The notes below the pieces were generated by a model. That model did no database searches. It had not been told where the DNA came from and saw only the letters and a list, made by a program, of their open reading frames with translations. From positions 2,148,629 to 2,212,628 of the forward strand of contig KB906767.1 in assembly GCA_000381625.1 (NCBI GenBank): 64,000 nt of DNA, in the 5' to 3' direction. The DNA is from Bryobacterales bacterium KBS 96 (GTDB taxonomy: Bacteria > Acidobacteriota > Terriglobia > Bryobacterales > Bryobacteraceae). The position numbers were made by a program, and so were the translations under genes. Within the stretch, counting starts at the first letter, position 1; each line of letters starts with the position of its first letter. Below are positions 37,694 through 45,747 of this stretch, in pieces.

Positions 37694-38857
37694 ATGAACG
37701 GTGGGTTAGTTGCGTTAGCGGACGATTTAACCGGCGCATTGGAAATGGGCGCTCAGTTTGCGGAGCAGGGCCGGAGCGCAGTTGTCTCGACGCGACCAAA
37801 AGTGAAAACTGCCGGCGAATCAAGTGTATTGGTTCTGGACACCGAAACGCGCCATGCGGGTCCCGAGAAAGCAGCAGAAATCGTCCGCCGTTATCTCTCG
37901 GAGGCGACATTGGGCCAGCCAGGCAGATTTTTTAAGAAGACAGATTCTACGTTGCGCGGCAATATCGGCAGCGAACTGGAAGCTATGGCGTCGATGTTCG
38001 ACGGAATGTCGATTGTGTACGTGCCCGCGTATCCTCAGCTTGGTCGCACGGTGCGCAATGGGGTTCTACATGTAAATGGGAACCCGCTGCACGAGAGTGA
38101 ATTCGCACAGGATCGATTGAACCCCGCGGTTCTAAGCTCCATTCCCGATCTGCTAGCCGCTCAGACTCGTATGCTCGTTCGCGTTACGGCCGTTAACGAG
38201 CTGAAATTGCCGGACAGGCCTTGCATTCTGGTCTGCGATGGCGTGTGCGATGAGGATATAGACATGGCGGCGCGATTTATCTCCAGCCATGAAACGCTGA
38301 TCGCCGCCGGGCCATCCGCGCTTGCGAAGGAGTTGGCAAAAGTGTGGTCGTTAGGAATCGGTGTAAGGACCACATTGCCTCCGTTGCGCAGTTGCTTGAT
38401 CATCAACGGCAGCTTGCACCCGCGATCGTTAGCGCATTACCGCGAGGCTAAGGAGGCGGGAATCCGCGTCGCCACCGCTTTAAATTCGAAGGCTGACGAT
38501 TGGGTGTTATGGGATGCAGAAATGCCCGTAGCGGGCGAGGGAACCGTCCGTTGCGAGAGCGTCGGCAAATTGGTGCGCACGGCGGTGGAGCGTGGCGATC
38601 CCGATGCGCTTCTGGTATTCGGCGGGGATACCACATATGGAATCCTTCAGGCTCTGGGTGAACCGACCCTGTTCTCGATTGGTGAAGTTGCTCCGGGCGT
38701 GGCAGTTTCCCGCATTCCGGTCGCGGACATATATCCGCAGTGGGGCCGCAGTAGAGATTTGTACCTAATATCCAAGGCGGGGGGATTCGGAGAGGAAGGC
38801 TTGGTGCTCTATTTGAAGGAACGACTCCAAAGTATTCATCAAGGAATTGTGCAGTGA
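37694..38857 (+). CDS. Four-carbon acid sugar kinase family protein (DUF1537, OtnK/DtnK-like)
   Basis: 387 residues. N-terminal domain with the signature LVALADDLTGALEMGAQFAEQG; FFKKTDSTLRGNIGSELEAM, conserved in the family; VYVPAYPQLGRTVRNGVLHVNG. C-terminal nucleotide-binding domain with LIINGSLHP, LLVFGGDTTYGILQALG and LYLISKAGGFGEEGLV. Family members phosphorylate C4 sugar acids such as D-threonate or erythronate at O4. It overlaps the PdxA-like gene by 4 bp, the pairing known for D-threonate/erythronate routes (kinase, then dehydrogenase to dihydroxyacetone phosphate and CO2). ATG 37694 has AAGGG 6 nt upstream; a GTG codon directly precedes it. Confidence 0.92.
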   Translation: MNGGLVALADDLTGALEMGAQFAEQGRSAVVSTRPKVKTAGESSVLVLDTETRHAGPEKAAEIVRRYLSEATLGQPGRFFKKTDSTLRGNIGSELEAMASMFDGMSIVYVPAYPQLGRTVRNGVLHVNGNPLHESEFAQDRLNPAVLSSIPDLLAAQTRMLVRVTAVNELKLPDRPCILVCDGVCDEDIDMAARFISSHETLIAAGPSALAKELAKVWSLGIGVRTTLPPLRSCLIINGSLHPRSLAHYREAKEAGIRVATALNSKADDWVLWDAEMPVAGEGTVRCESVGKLVRTAVERGDPDALLVFGGDTTYGILQALGEPTLFSIGEVAPGVAVSRIPVADIYPQWGRSRDLYLISKAGGFGEEGLVLYLKERLQSIHQGIVQ

Positions 38858-39849
38858 TATTCGGCATTACAACAGGGGATTCCAGCGGCATCGGCCCGGA
38901 AATTCTGCTCAAGTCGTTCCGCGACGGCGAGTTGAAGCAACCCGTCGTGGCCTACGGCGATCTCGCCGTGCTTGCATACTATAACGAGCGCTTGAACCTG
39001 GGGGTGGATCTCCGGTGCATCTCGAATCCGACGGCTTACGTTGCCGGTCCTCTGAACGTTGTCGATGCGGGGTTGTTACGACGAGAAAACGTGAGGTCCG
39101 GCCAACTCGACGGCCTTTCGGGAGCCGCCGCCCGAGCGTACGTTGTCAGTGCAACGAAGGCCGCGCTGGCCGGTGACATAGCGGCGATCGTAACCCTGCC
39201 GATGAACAAGGAGGCAACGCAGCTCTCCGATTCGAAGTTCGTGGGTCACACGGAACTGATTGGCGAATTGTGCGGCTCGAGCGACGTAACAATCATGCTC
39301 GCCTCGGATGATCTGATCGTGACCCACGTCAGCACGCACGTTTCGCTGGCGAAAGCGATTGCGGCGGCCAAGAAGGAACGTATTTGTAAGATTTTAAAGC
39401 TTACGAGCGATGCAGTATCTCGCCTGATAGAGCATCCGCGCATTGCGGTGGCGGGATTGAATCCACATGCCGGCGAAAACGGGTTATTCGGCGACGAAGA
39501 AATTCGAGAGATCCGCCCCGCAGTCGATTGGGCAAAAGCCCAGGGCATGCCGATTGACGGCCCCTTTCCTCCCGACACGGTCTTCTACCTTGCGGTACGC
39601 AGAAAAAAATTCGACGCAATTGTCTGCATGTATCACGACCAGGGCCATATCCCGCTGAAGCTTCTCGATTTCGAAGGCGGAGTAAATGTCGCACTCGGCC
39701 TGCCTATCATCCGGACTTCAGTGGATCATGGCACCGCGTTCGACATCGCGGGCGCGGGGGTCGCCTCAACAATTAGTCTCCGCAAGGCTCTCCAGTTCGC
39801 CGTGCGGCTGGCAACAAATCGGAGTGAGCAGGTCGTTTGCGAAGCGTAA
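38854..39849 (+). CDS. PdxA-like 4-phospho-sugar-acid dehydrogenase (PdxA2 type)
   Basis: 331 residues, GTG start sharing GTGA with the kinase stop. Clear PdxA fold: FGITTGDSSGIGPEILLKSF, VTLPMNKEATQ, GHTELIGEL (metal-ligand His), VSTHVSLAKAI, AGLNPHAGENGLFG, YHDQGHIPLKLLDFEGGVNVALGLPIIRTSVDHGTAFDIAG (two further His ligands). Classical PdxA serves vitamin B6 synthesis, but linkage to a DUF1537 kinase points to the catabolic PdxA2 group, which oxidises and decarboxylates 4-phospho-D-threonate or -erythronate to dihydroxyacetone phosphate with NAD. The assignment to catabolism rests on context. Confidence 0.9.
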   Translation: MIFGITTGDSSGIGPEILLKSFRDGELKQPVVAYGDLAVLAYYNERLNLGVDLRCISNPTAYVAGPLNVVDAGLLRRENVRSGQLDGLSGAAARAYVVSATKAALAGDIAAIVTLPMNKEATQLSDSKFVGHTELIGELCGSSDVTIMLASDDLIVTHVSTHVSLAKAIAAAKKERICKILKLTSDAVSRLIEHPRIAVAGLNPHAGENGLFGDEEIREIRPAVDWAKAQGMPIDGPFPPDTVFYLAVRRKKFDAIVCMYHDQGHIPLKLLDFEGGVNVALGLPIIRTSVDHGTAFDIAGAGVASTISLRKALQFAVRLATNRSEQVVCEA

Positions 39850-40984
39850 CATTCCACCAACCGTCGAAGCTCGTGTTTGGTCGTGGATGTCTCCAGGACT
39901 GCGCGGCGGACATCATCGAACAAGCTCCTCGCACAGTGCTGCTCGTCACCGGACGATCAAGTTACGAGTTGGTTCGTCCGCTTGTGGCGGTACTGGAGTC
40001 AGCCGGTATCGCTATAAAGATCCAAAGCGGCGTTCGGAACGAGCCGACGGTCGATCAATTCCACAGTTTCTTCGCAGAAGCGGCAATGCAGATGCCGGAG
40101 GTGGTCGTCGGCGTGGGAGGCGGCAGTGCTTTGGATGTGGCGAAGCTAATTGCCGCCCTCTTGGACAGCGACCAGCAGATTTCCGAGATTTTTGACGTCG
40201 ATCGTTTGCACGCGCGGCGCACCCGGCTGGTTTGTATGCCGACAACGGCCGGCACGGGAAGCGAGGTATCGCCAAATGCAGTTCTGCTGGATACCGCCGA
40301 TTCGCTGAAGAAAGGAGTCGTCAGCCGCCATTTGGTTCCCGATGCAGCTTACGTCGACCCCTGTCTCACAACGACCGTTCCTCCCGCGGTGACCGCGGCA
40401 ACCGGTATGGACGCGCTGACGCACTGTATTGAAGCCTATGCGAATCGCTTTGCTCATCCGGCCGTGGATTTATATGCTCTCGCGGGAATCAAGCTCATCG
40501 GAAGGCACTTGTGCAGGGTCGTACAAAACGGCGACGATCTCGACGCTCGCGAGGGCATGGCTCTGGGAAGCATGTACGGAGGATTGTGTTTAGGGCCGGT
40601 GAACACAGCGGCGGTGCATGCCCTGTCATATCCTCTGGGTGGAGAGTTTCACATCGCACACGGGCTCGCCAATGCCATTTTGTTGCCGCACGTGCTGGAG
40701 TTCAACCTGCCGGCAATGCCGGAGCGTTACGCTGAGGTCGCTAAAGCGCTGGGAGTTGTGGAAGATACTCATCACAGCGAAACGGCTCGACGGGGCGCGA
40801 GGCGATCAAAACGATGATGGCCCAATGCCGCCTTAGCTCGTCGCTTCGCGATCTAGGAATTCCCGAAAGCGCGATACCAGGTCTGGCGGCATCCGGGATG
40901 ACCATCAGCCGCCTTTTGAAAAATAACCCTCGCGAAATGACGACGAGTGATGCTGAAACGATTTATTGGAACGCCTATCGATAA
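39837..40984 (+). pseudogene. Iron-containing alcohol dehydrogenase, frameshifted near the C-terminus
   Basis: The first frame (39837-40817, 326 residues) has a TTG start overlapping pdxA by 13 bp and shows the group III alcohol dehydrogenase pattern: FHQPSKLVFGRG, VGVGGGSALDVAKLIAALL, CMPTTAGTGSEVSPNAVL, YVDPCLTTTVPP, GMDALTHCIEAY, and the metal site HALSYPLGGEFHIAHGLANAILLPHVLEF. After GVVEDTHHSETARRG the frame is wrong; the phase that continues (to TAA 40982-40984) reads REAIKTMMAQCRLSSSLRDLG ... RLLKNNPREMTTSDAETIYWNAY, the normal family end. One base missing near 40797-40800 explains it. The restored stop overlaps the next start (TAATG), which supports the reading. All cofactor and metal residues lie before the shift, but loss of the last ~60 residues probably inactivates the enzyme. 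Confidence 0.85.
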
Positions 40985-41940
40985 TGCCAATTCAGCAACC
41001 ATTAAATGTTCATACAGAGATGGATGCCCGTCTCGACTGCCTTCGTGGAACTGTCGTCAGTCTCAACACGCCCTTCGACGAAGACGGCCGGATTGATTTC
41101 AAGTCGCTCGAGCGACTGCTGGAATTCCACCTGAGCGAGGGCGCCTGCGGATTTCTGGTGCCCGCTCAGGCTGCTGAGGTGCTGTCGCTTACGCCGGAAG
41201 AGCGTGCCTCCATTGTGAGCACGGTTCGGGAAACGACCCGCGGACGAGCTGTGGTTATTGCCGGCGCGACAGCCGCGAACATCCCAGAAAGTTTCGCAAT
41301 GGCGCGGCATGCAGTGCGGGTCGGCTGTAACGGCATATTGAGTGAACCCCCTATTGGCATGCCACTCGAGTTCGAGCCGCTGTTCGGCTACTTTGAAGAA
41401 GTTGCACATATCGGCGCGCCGTTCCTGATGATTCAGGATCTCGACTGGCGCGGTTCAGGTATGCCCATTGCGTTGATCGTTCGTTTATTTGAAGCCCTCC
41501 CCACGTTCCGGTGTATCAAAATTGAAGTGAATCCTGCTGGACCTAAATACAGCGCGGTCCTGTCGGCGACGAACGGAAGGTTAAGAGTGGCCGGCGGATG
41601 GGCGGCTCTTCAGATGATCGAGGCGCTCGACCGGGGTGTGGATACGTTTATGAATACAGCTTTGGTGCGATTCTATCGGGCTGTAATTGACGCGCATGGC
41701 TCCGGTGATCGATCTCTTGCGATTAAGCGGTTTCGTGACATGCTTCCCGTCCTCGCCTTCACGCGCCAGCATTTGGATATTTCGATTGCTTTTCACAAAC
41801 GGCTATTTCAGCACTTGAACATTTTCGCGAGCGCACACGTCCGAAAACCAGGCGTGCCTTGGGATAGCTATCACGAGCGGCAGTGCACTGATTTGCTTTC
41901 GTATGTTGACAAACTATACGAAGGTGCAGTTCCCTTTTAG
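40984..41940 (+). CDS. DapA/NanA-family aldolase or lyase
   Basis: 318 residues from ATG 40984, which overlaps the restored Fe-ADH stop. (beta/alpha)8 family features: LRGTVVSLNTPFDEDGRIDFKSLERLLEFHLSEGACGFLVPAQAAEVLSLTPEERASIV, VIAGATAANIPESFAMARHAVRVGCNGIL, and a likely Schiff-base Lys in FRCIKIEVNPAGPKYS, followed by VAGGWAALQMIEALDRGVD. The usual GSTGE phosphate/carboxylate-binding motif is replaced by PAQAAE, so lysine synthesis is unlikely; members in sugar-acid operons cleave or dehydrate 2-keto-3-deoxy acids. Last gene of the operon from 32271. Confidence 0.88.
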   Translation: MPIQQPLNVHTEMDARLDCLRGTVVSLNTPFDEDGRIDFKSLERLLEFHLSEGACGFLVPAQAAEVLSLTPEERASIVSTVRETTRGRAVVIAGATAANIPESFAMARHAVRVGCNGILSEPPIGMPLEFEPLFGYFEEVAHIGAPFLMIQDLDWRGSGMPIALIVRLFEALPTFRCIKIEVNPAGPKYSAVLSATNGRLRVAGGWAALQMIEALDRGVDTFMNTALVRFYRAVIDAHGSGDRSLAIKRFRDMLPVLAFTRQHLDISIAFHKRLFQHLNIFASAHVRKPGVPWDSYHERQCTDLLSYVDKLYEGAVPF

Positions 41941-42340
41941 AACATCCAACCGTAATTCTTTTATTTAGCATCTCATAACCGAGTTTCTCGGGACCAGCCA
42001 GCAGACACTCCACAAACCGGCTGTACTGATCCGACGCACGAGCATCCCGAGCCACTTTGCATAATAGTCGCAATCTACTTCCACTACGAAGCCAGGACGA
42101 TATCTATTCCCTGAATTTTCCGTGAAGTCGACTGATCCCCGACAGCGGCCGGCACGGAAAGGACATCGCGTCGTTTTATAAGCGTGTGCGCGGGCAGGTC
42201 AACTCGCTTCAGGCGTGAAGTCGGGGGCCTGATATCAGATCTGCCCCTGCCCGGAGAGTACAATAATAATCCGGCGATTGCGGGAGATCGCCCGACGCCG
42301 CCGATTACTCAGTGGCAGATGGCGAACTACCGCTCCGCCC
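41941..42340. other. Interval after the sugar-acid operon
   Basis: About 400 bp with no recognisable gene. The right edge may contain more, badly decayed sequence of the permease relic that follows. Confidence 0.35.
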
Positions 42341-42819
42341 GAGAACATCTCTGGAGCAGTTCGCCGCATCGTGCATGTTTTGGAGCCGCAGGCCGCCATT
42401 CCTTCCATTCAGACGATGCGCCAAGTCGTGGCAAGCTCCGTATCCGAACAGCGCTTCCAGGTCATCCTGCTCGGCACGTTTGCCGCTATTGCTGTTGTAC
42501 TCGCCTGTCTTGGAATTTACGGTGTGCTTGCGTTCACCATAAGCAGGCGAACGTCCGACATTGGGCGTGCGAATGGCTCTCGGAGCCCGGCCGGACACGA
42601 TTCTGATTTCAACACTTGCGGCGGGAATGGCCAGTTCTGGTAGGGATCGTGGCCGGACTGACTATTTCCGCCGCACTGGCGCGGGTCGTCGCCAATCTGC
42701 TATTCGGGGTGCCCGCACTCGACCCTTGGACATACGCAGGAACTTCGCTGGTGCTCTTGCTGATCGCAGCGCTCGCGTGTTTGATTCCCGCGCGCCGCGC
42801 TGCCTGGCGTAACGAATAG
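42341..42819 (+). pseudogene. C-terminal relic of an ADOP-type FtsX permease
   Basis: Three frames in succession give the end of an acidobacterial duplicated orphan permease: VRRIVHVLEPQAAIPSIQTM, SSVSEQRFQVILLGTFAAIAVVLACLGIYGVLAF-ISRRTSDIG, then (shifted near 42565) VRMALGARPDTILISTLAAGM, then (shifted near 42630) VLVGIVAGLTISAALARVVANLLFGVPALDPWTYAGTSLVLLLIAALACLIPARRA. These are the last three membrane helices of the FtsX domain. Two indels and the absence of the N-terminal ~650 residues show it is dead. A different ADOP fragment, from the periplasmic part, lies at 61558-62014. Confidence 0.85.
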
Positions 42820-43156
42820 CTCGTTCAGCGGATGATAGCTCCTTTGTTTTTGGCGTACGGCTTTGTGAACGAAGCTTATATCGGCACCGAGGCACTTGCG
42901 ACGGTGGTCATGCACGTTTCGAAGCTGAACGCTTACGGCACATCAAATCTGCTGTACTTCCAAAAGGTAATGGCCCGGGTGTACTTGGAGCCACAGTCAT
43001 TTCCGTTTCGGGATGGTCGGTGAAACGTGTGCTGTTGGCGACACGGCAGTCCCGTATGCTACGCCGCCAGATTCGATTTGGGCCGAATAACACAAACAAT
43101 CAAAAGTAGGCTTCGGATTCCGTAATCGGGTTTGCGCAAATCCAAGAACGTAACGG
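42820..43156. other. Gene-free interval
   Basis: Between the permease relic and the convergent esterase gene; no family resemblance or clear terminator was seen. Confidence 0.35.
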
Positions 43157-43993
43157 TTAATGCAGCGGGGCCCAGGTTGGATCGAGTGCCAGGAATGCAT
43201 AGCCGTATCGGCGGCCGAGCTCCCGGACGGACGGCGTGTCGAAATGTACGAAATCGCCCCGGTCTTTGAGGCCCGCGGACGACACAAACCCGGTGTGCGG
43301 AACGCTGAGGGGAATCATCGCAAGCTGCTCGTTTACGATTAGAGCGAATCGGGAACGGCCGTTGGGCCGGTAATATAGACTTTCACAAAGCTCGCCGACA
43401 ACTACTGGTACATCCGGCGCGCCAAGGTCGGCCCGCAGGTCGTGAATGAAACCGCTCCAGCGCGTAATGTATGTGGCGGCATCCTGCTCGGAAAGCGACT
43501 CGCCTTCTCCCTGGTGCCAAAGGATACCCCGCAGTTTTCCCCATTTCATGGCTTCGCGAGTCCGGCGCACTGTGTCAGCGTATAGCTTCCCCCCACGCTG
43601 CCATTGGGCAAGGCTGGTGGCGCCAACCGCGCAAGGAATGAGCCCGATCGAAAGAGACGGATTTGCCGTTTCCAGCACTTTCGCGAAAGTACGGCCAAGG
43701 CCGGCGCCCGCCCGTTTGGGATCGTCAAAGTGAAGCGGGTCCACTGCGGGGACCCACTTCATATCCTTGTTGAAGGAGTAGACACGCGGGATGATCACCC
43801 GGTCCTGCGGCTCAACTGTGGCGCGACCCGCCATATTCGATTGTCCGGCGAGCACAAACAGGTTCAAGTTGCGGTCCGGCGGAGCGGCCGTCCCGGAGTC
43901 TGGGACCTTTGCCAGACCAACTGCCACGAGCAACGATACGACGAGCGCACAGAGCGCACGCCGCCATTTTAAAAAGTGGACGAAATTAGGCAT
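43157..43993 (-). CDS. Exported sialate O-acetylesterase-like carbohydrate esterase (SGNH fold)
   Basis: 278 residues with an N-terminal hydrophobic export segment (ALCALVVSLLVAVGLA). The SGNH/SASA family marker LFVLAGQSNMAGRA (nucleophile Ser) is near residue 50, then GLIPCAVGATSLAQW, GILWHQGEGES, VVVGELCE and a C-terminal HFDTPSVRELGRRYGYAF, where Asp and His/Arg complete the active site in CE6/SASA-type enzymes. Such enzymes remove acetyl groups from sialic acid or plant polysaccharides. The usual final D-x2-H is not clear (FVHFDTPS has H-x-D), so activity is plausible but unproven. It stands next to the GntR gene on the same strand. Confidence 0.82.
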   Translation of the reverse strand: MPNFVHFLKWRRALCALVVSLLVAVGLAKVPDSGTAAPPDRNLNLFVLAGQSNMAGRATVEPQDRVIIPRVYSFNKDMKWVPAVDPLHFDDPKRAGAGLGRTFAKVLETANPSLSIGLIPCAVGATSLAQWQRGGKLYADTVRRTREAMKWGKLRGILWHQGEGESLSEQDAATYITRWSGFIHDLRADLGAPDVPVVVGELCESLYYRPNGRSRFALIVNEQLAMIPLSVPHTGFVSSAGLKDRGDFVHFDTPSVRELGRRYGYAFLALDPTWAPLH

Positions 43994-44024
43994 AGCTGCA
44001 ACACCTCATCGCCTGCAAACTGCG

Positions 44025-44858
44025 CTATCGGGAAGAATCCTTGACTCTGCCGGGCAGGTCGAAGAACACGGGGAGACTCTGGCGCAGAGACGCCTCACGC
44101 TCCCAGTGATCGAATTCCTCCAGGCGTTCCTCCAGACTGGTCTTGATGTGCTCCGACAACGTGCGCATCGCCAACTGATCGTCGTGCTCGCTAAGTCCCC
44201 GCACGATGTCACGATGATGATTGTTCATCTGGTCGAGCCGCTGTATGGTGTGGCCGTCCCGGTGCATGGCGAAGATGCGGATCAGCAAGCGCGTTTCATT
44301 GACGATTTTCACAATGCGTGAATTCGCGGCCAGACGCATCAGAAGCGCATGAAAACTCAGGTCGCAGGAGGTCAGGCTCTGCATCTGTTCCTGGTCCAGG
44401 GCGGGCTTGCCTGACTTCATCAGTTCTTCCTTAAAGGTCAGGATTTTATCGGCGAGTTCCCGTAGGCGATCGATGTCCGCATGGCTCACCGGATGGCTGG
44501 CGGCTTTGCCGACCGCGTATACCTCCAACGCCTCGCGAAGTTCGTACAACTCGATAATGTCCTGCCGGGTAAGCTGAACAACCACTGCTCCGCGGTTAGG
44601 AATCTGATCCAGGAGTCCTTCTCCCACCAGTTGCCCTATGGCCTCGCGCACGGGAGTACGGCTGATCCCCAACTCTTTTGCCAGATAGAGCTCCGACACG
44701 GGATTTCCCGCAACCAGTTGTCCCGTGGCAATCATTTTCTGGATGTGGAAATAGGCCAGATCGCGTACCGAGCCATCGTTTTTCTTACGCGTTTGTGATG
44801 AGCGTGCGTCTGTCACAGATTTAGAACGGATTCTAGCAAGAAATACCGTTGCCGACAA
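44025..44858 (-). CDS. GntR-family regulator, FadR/FCD subfamily
   Basis: 277 residues. Winged HTH at about 30-95 (VRDLAYFHIQKMIATGQLVAGNPVSELYLAKELGISRTPVREAIGQLVGEGLLDQIPNRGAVV), then the all-helical FCD domain at about 105-245 with metal-type residues in DLSFHALL, NHHRDIVRGL and LSEHIKTSLEER. FCD regulators respond to sugar acids or related carboxylates. It is divergent from the hydratase-PhyH-receptor operon; the shared interval has a palindrome over the operon's -35 and a related one over its own start, indicating control of both. The start is a TTG at 44858; GTG 44816 is an alternative. Confidence 0.9.
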   Translation of the reverse strand: MSATVFLARIRSKSVTDARSSQTRKKNDGSVRDLAYFHIQKMIATGQLVAGNPVSELYLAKELGISRTPVREAIGQLVGEGLLDQIPNRGAVVVQLTRQDIIELYELREALEVYAVGKAASHPVSHADIDRLRELADKILTFKEELMKSGKPALDQEQMQSLTSCDLSFHALLMRLAANSRIVKIVNETRLLIRIFAMHRDGHTIQRLDQMNNHHRDIVRGLSEHDDQLAMRTLSEHIKTSLEERLEEFDHWEREASLRQSLPVFFDLPGRVKDSSR

Positions 44859-44911
44859 CAGAGAGACGTAAAAAAGCTATTGTCGACAATTGGAGACAAT
44901 GGTATACTCCA
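44848..44911 (+). promoter_or_regulatory. GntR-type operators and promoter of the hydratase operon
   Basis: A perfect 12-bp palindrome ATTGTCGACAAT at 44879-44890 overlaps the -35 (TTGTCG, 44880-44885) of a promoter whose -10 is TATACT (44903-44908), with a 17-nt spacer. A related palindrome, GTTGCCGACAAC, lies at 44848-44859, centred 31 bp away (about three helical turns), over the regulator's start codon. The layout fits repression of both divergent genes by the GntR protein, possibly with looping or cooperative binding. Confidence 0.6.
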
Positions 44912-44964
44912 TTTCGCTGTTACCGTATCGCAATTAAAAATACCGCGAAAGGAATGTGGCCGCA

Positions 44965-45747
44965 ATGGACCGCACCAACACCCCTGAGTCGGCCGCTGCT
45001 CAACTCGTTGTTGCTCGTGAAACGGGACAGCCACTGGAGCAACTGCCCGAATGGTGTCGACCGGACGATGTTGAAAAAGCGCTAGCGATTCAACGTTACG
45101 TCACCAAGCTACTCGATGAACCGGTTGGTGGTTGGAAATGCGGCCTGCCGGTCGACGACAAAATTTTTGCGGCGCCCATCCATGCCAACGTGATTGCGCG
45201 TGGTTTTGTCTGCCCAGTGCGGTACTCCGGCCGCGGGACGCCTGTGGAGCCGGAGATCGCGTATACGCTCGGGTGCGATCTTCCCGCGCGAACTCGTAAA
45301 TACAGCGATTCGGAAGTCTTCGATGCGGTTGTAGGCGCACGGCTGGCGCTCGAATTGGTTGGCTGCCGTTTTCGCAAGCCCGAGAACGTGACGTTTCCGG
45401 AGCTGCTCGCGGACGGTCTTTCAAACGAAGGTCTGTTCCTCGGTCCTCTCGTTTCCGTGACGCCCCGAGAGATTCCGAAAGCATTCGTTCTAAGAGTTGA
45501 AAATTCGAGTGGCGCCATATTAACTCGCGAAGGATCGCACCGTGACGATGATCCGAGCCGGCCTCTCTGCTGGCTGGCGAATTTTCTTGCGCAACGCGGC
45601 GAGGGCCTCCAGGCCGGCCAAGTTGTGATCACTGGAAGCTACGCGGGCGTGCTTGACCTACCTTTGGATACTCCTCTCGGCATCCAGTTCGGAGATCTGG
45701 GAACGTTGAGCGTTCAATTTGAAGGCTTGAAAGGAGAGTTGCGGTGA
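44965..45747 (+). CDS. 2-keto-4-pentenoate hydratase-like protein (FAA-hydrolase superfamily)
   Basis: About 260 residues. Family features: WKCGLPVDDKIFAAPI (normally substrate/metal pocket), GTPVEPEIAYTLG with the EPE metal ligands, VGARLALELVGCRF, SNEGLFLGPL, LANFLAQRGEGLQAGQVVITGSYAG, and the C-terminal IQFGDLGTLSVQF. Hydratases of this group add water to 2-oxo-pent-4-enoates in aromatic meta-cleavage routes; relatives also act on sugar-acid-derived 2-oxo acids. It heads an operon with a PhyH oxygenase (4-bp overlap), a receptor and two hydrolases, so a role in degrading an imported oxidised sugar is possible. ATG 44965 is preferred; GTG 44956 lies almost on the AAAGGA ribosome site. Confidence 0.82.
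   Translation: MDRTNTPESAAAQLVVARETGQPLEQLPEWCRPDDVEKALAIQRYVTKLLDEPVGGWKCGLPVDDKIFAAPIHANVIARGFVCPVRYSGRGTPVEPEIAYTLGCDLPARTRKYSDSEVFDAVVGARLALELVGCRFRKPENVTFPELLADGLSNEGLFLGPLVSVTPREIPKAFVLRVENSSGAILTREGSHRDDDPSRPLCWLANFLAQRGEGLQAGQVVITGSYAGVLDLPLDTPLGIQFGDLGTLSVQFEGLKGELR

Noticed and set aside
38854-39849. Calling this gene pdxA for vitamin B6 synthesis
   Set aside because: It overlaps a DUF1537 kinase and lies in a catabolic operon, so the PdxA2-type sugar-acid dehydrogenase is the better reading.
40984-41940. Calling this gene dapA for lysine synthesis
   Set aside because: The GSTGE motif is replaced by PAQAAE and the neighbours are sugar-acid enzymes.
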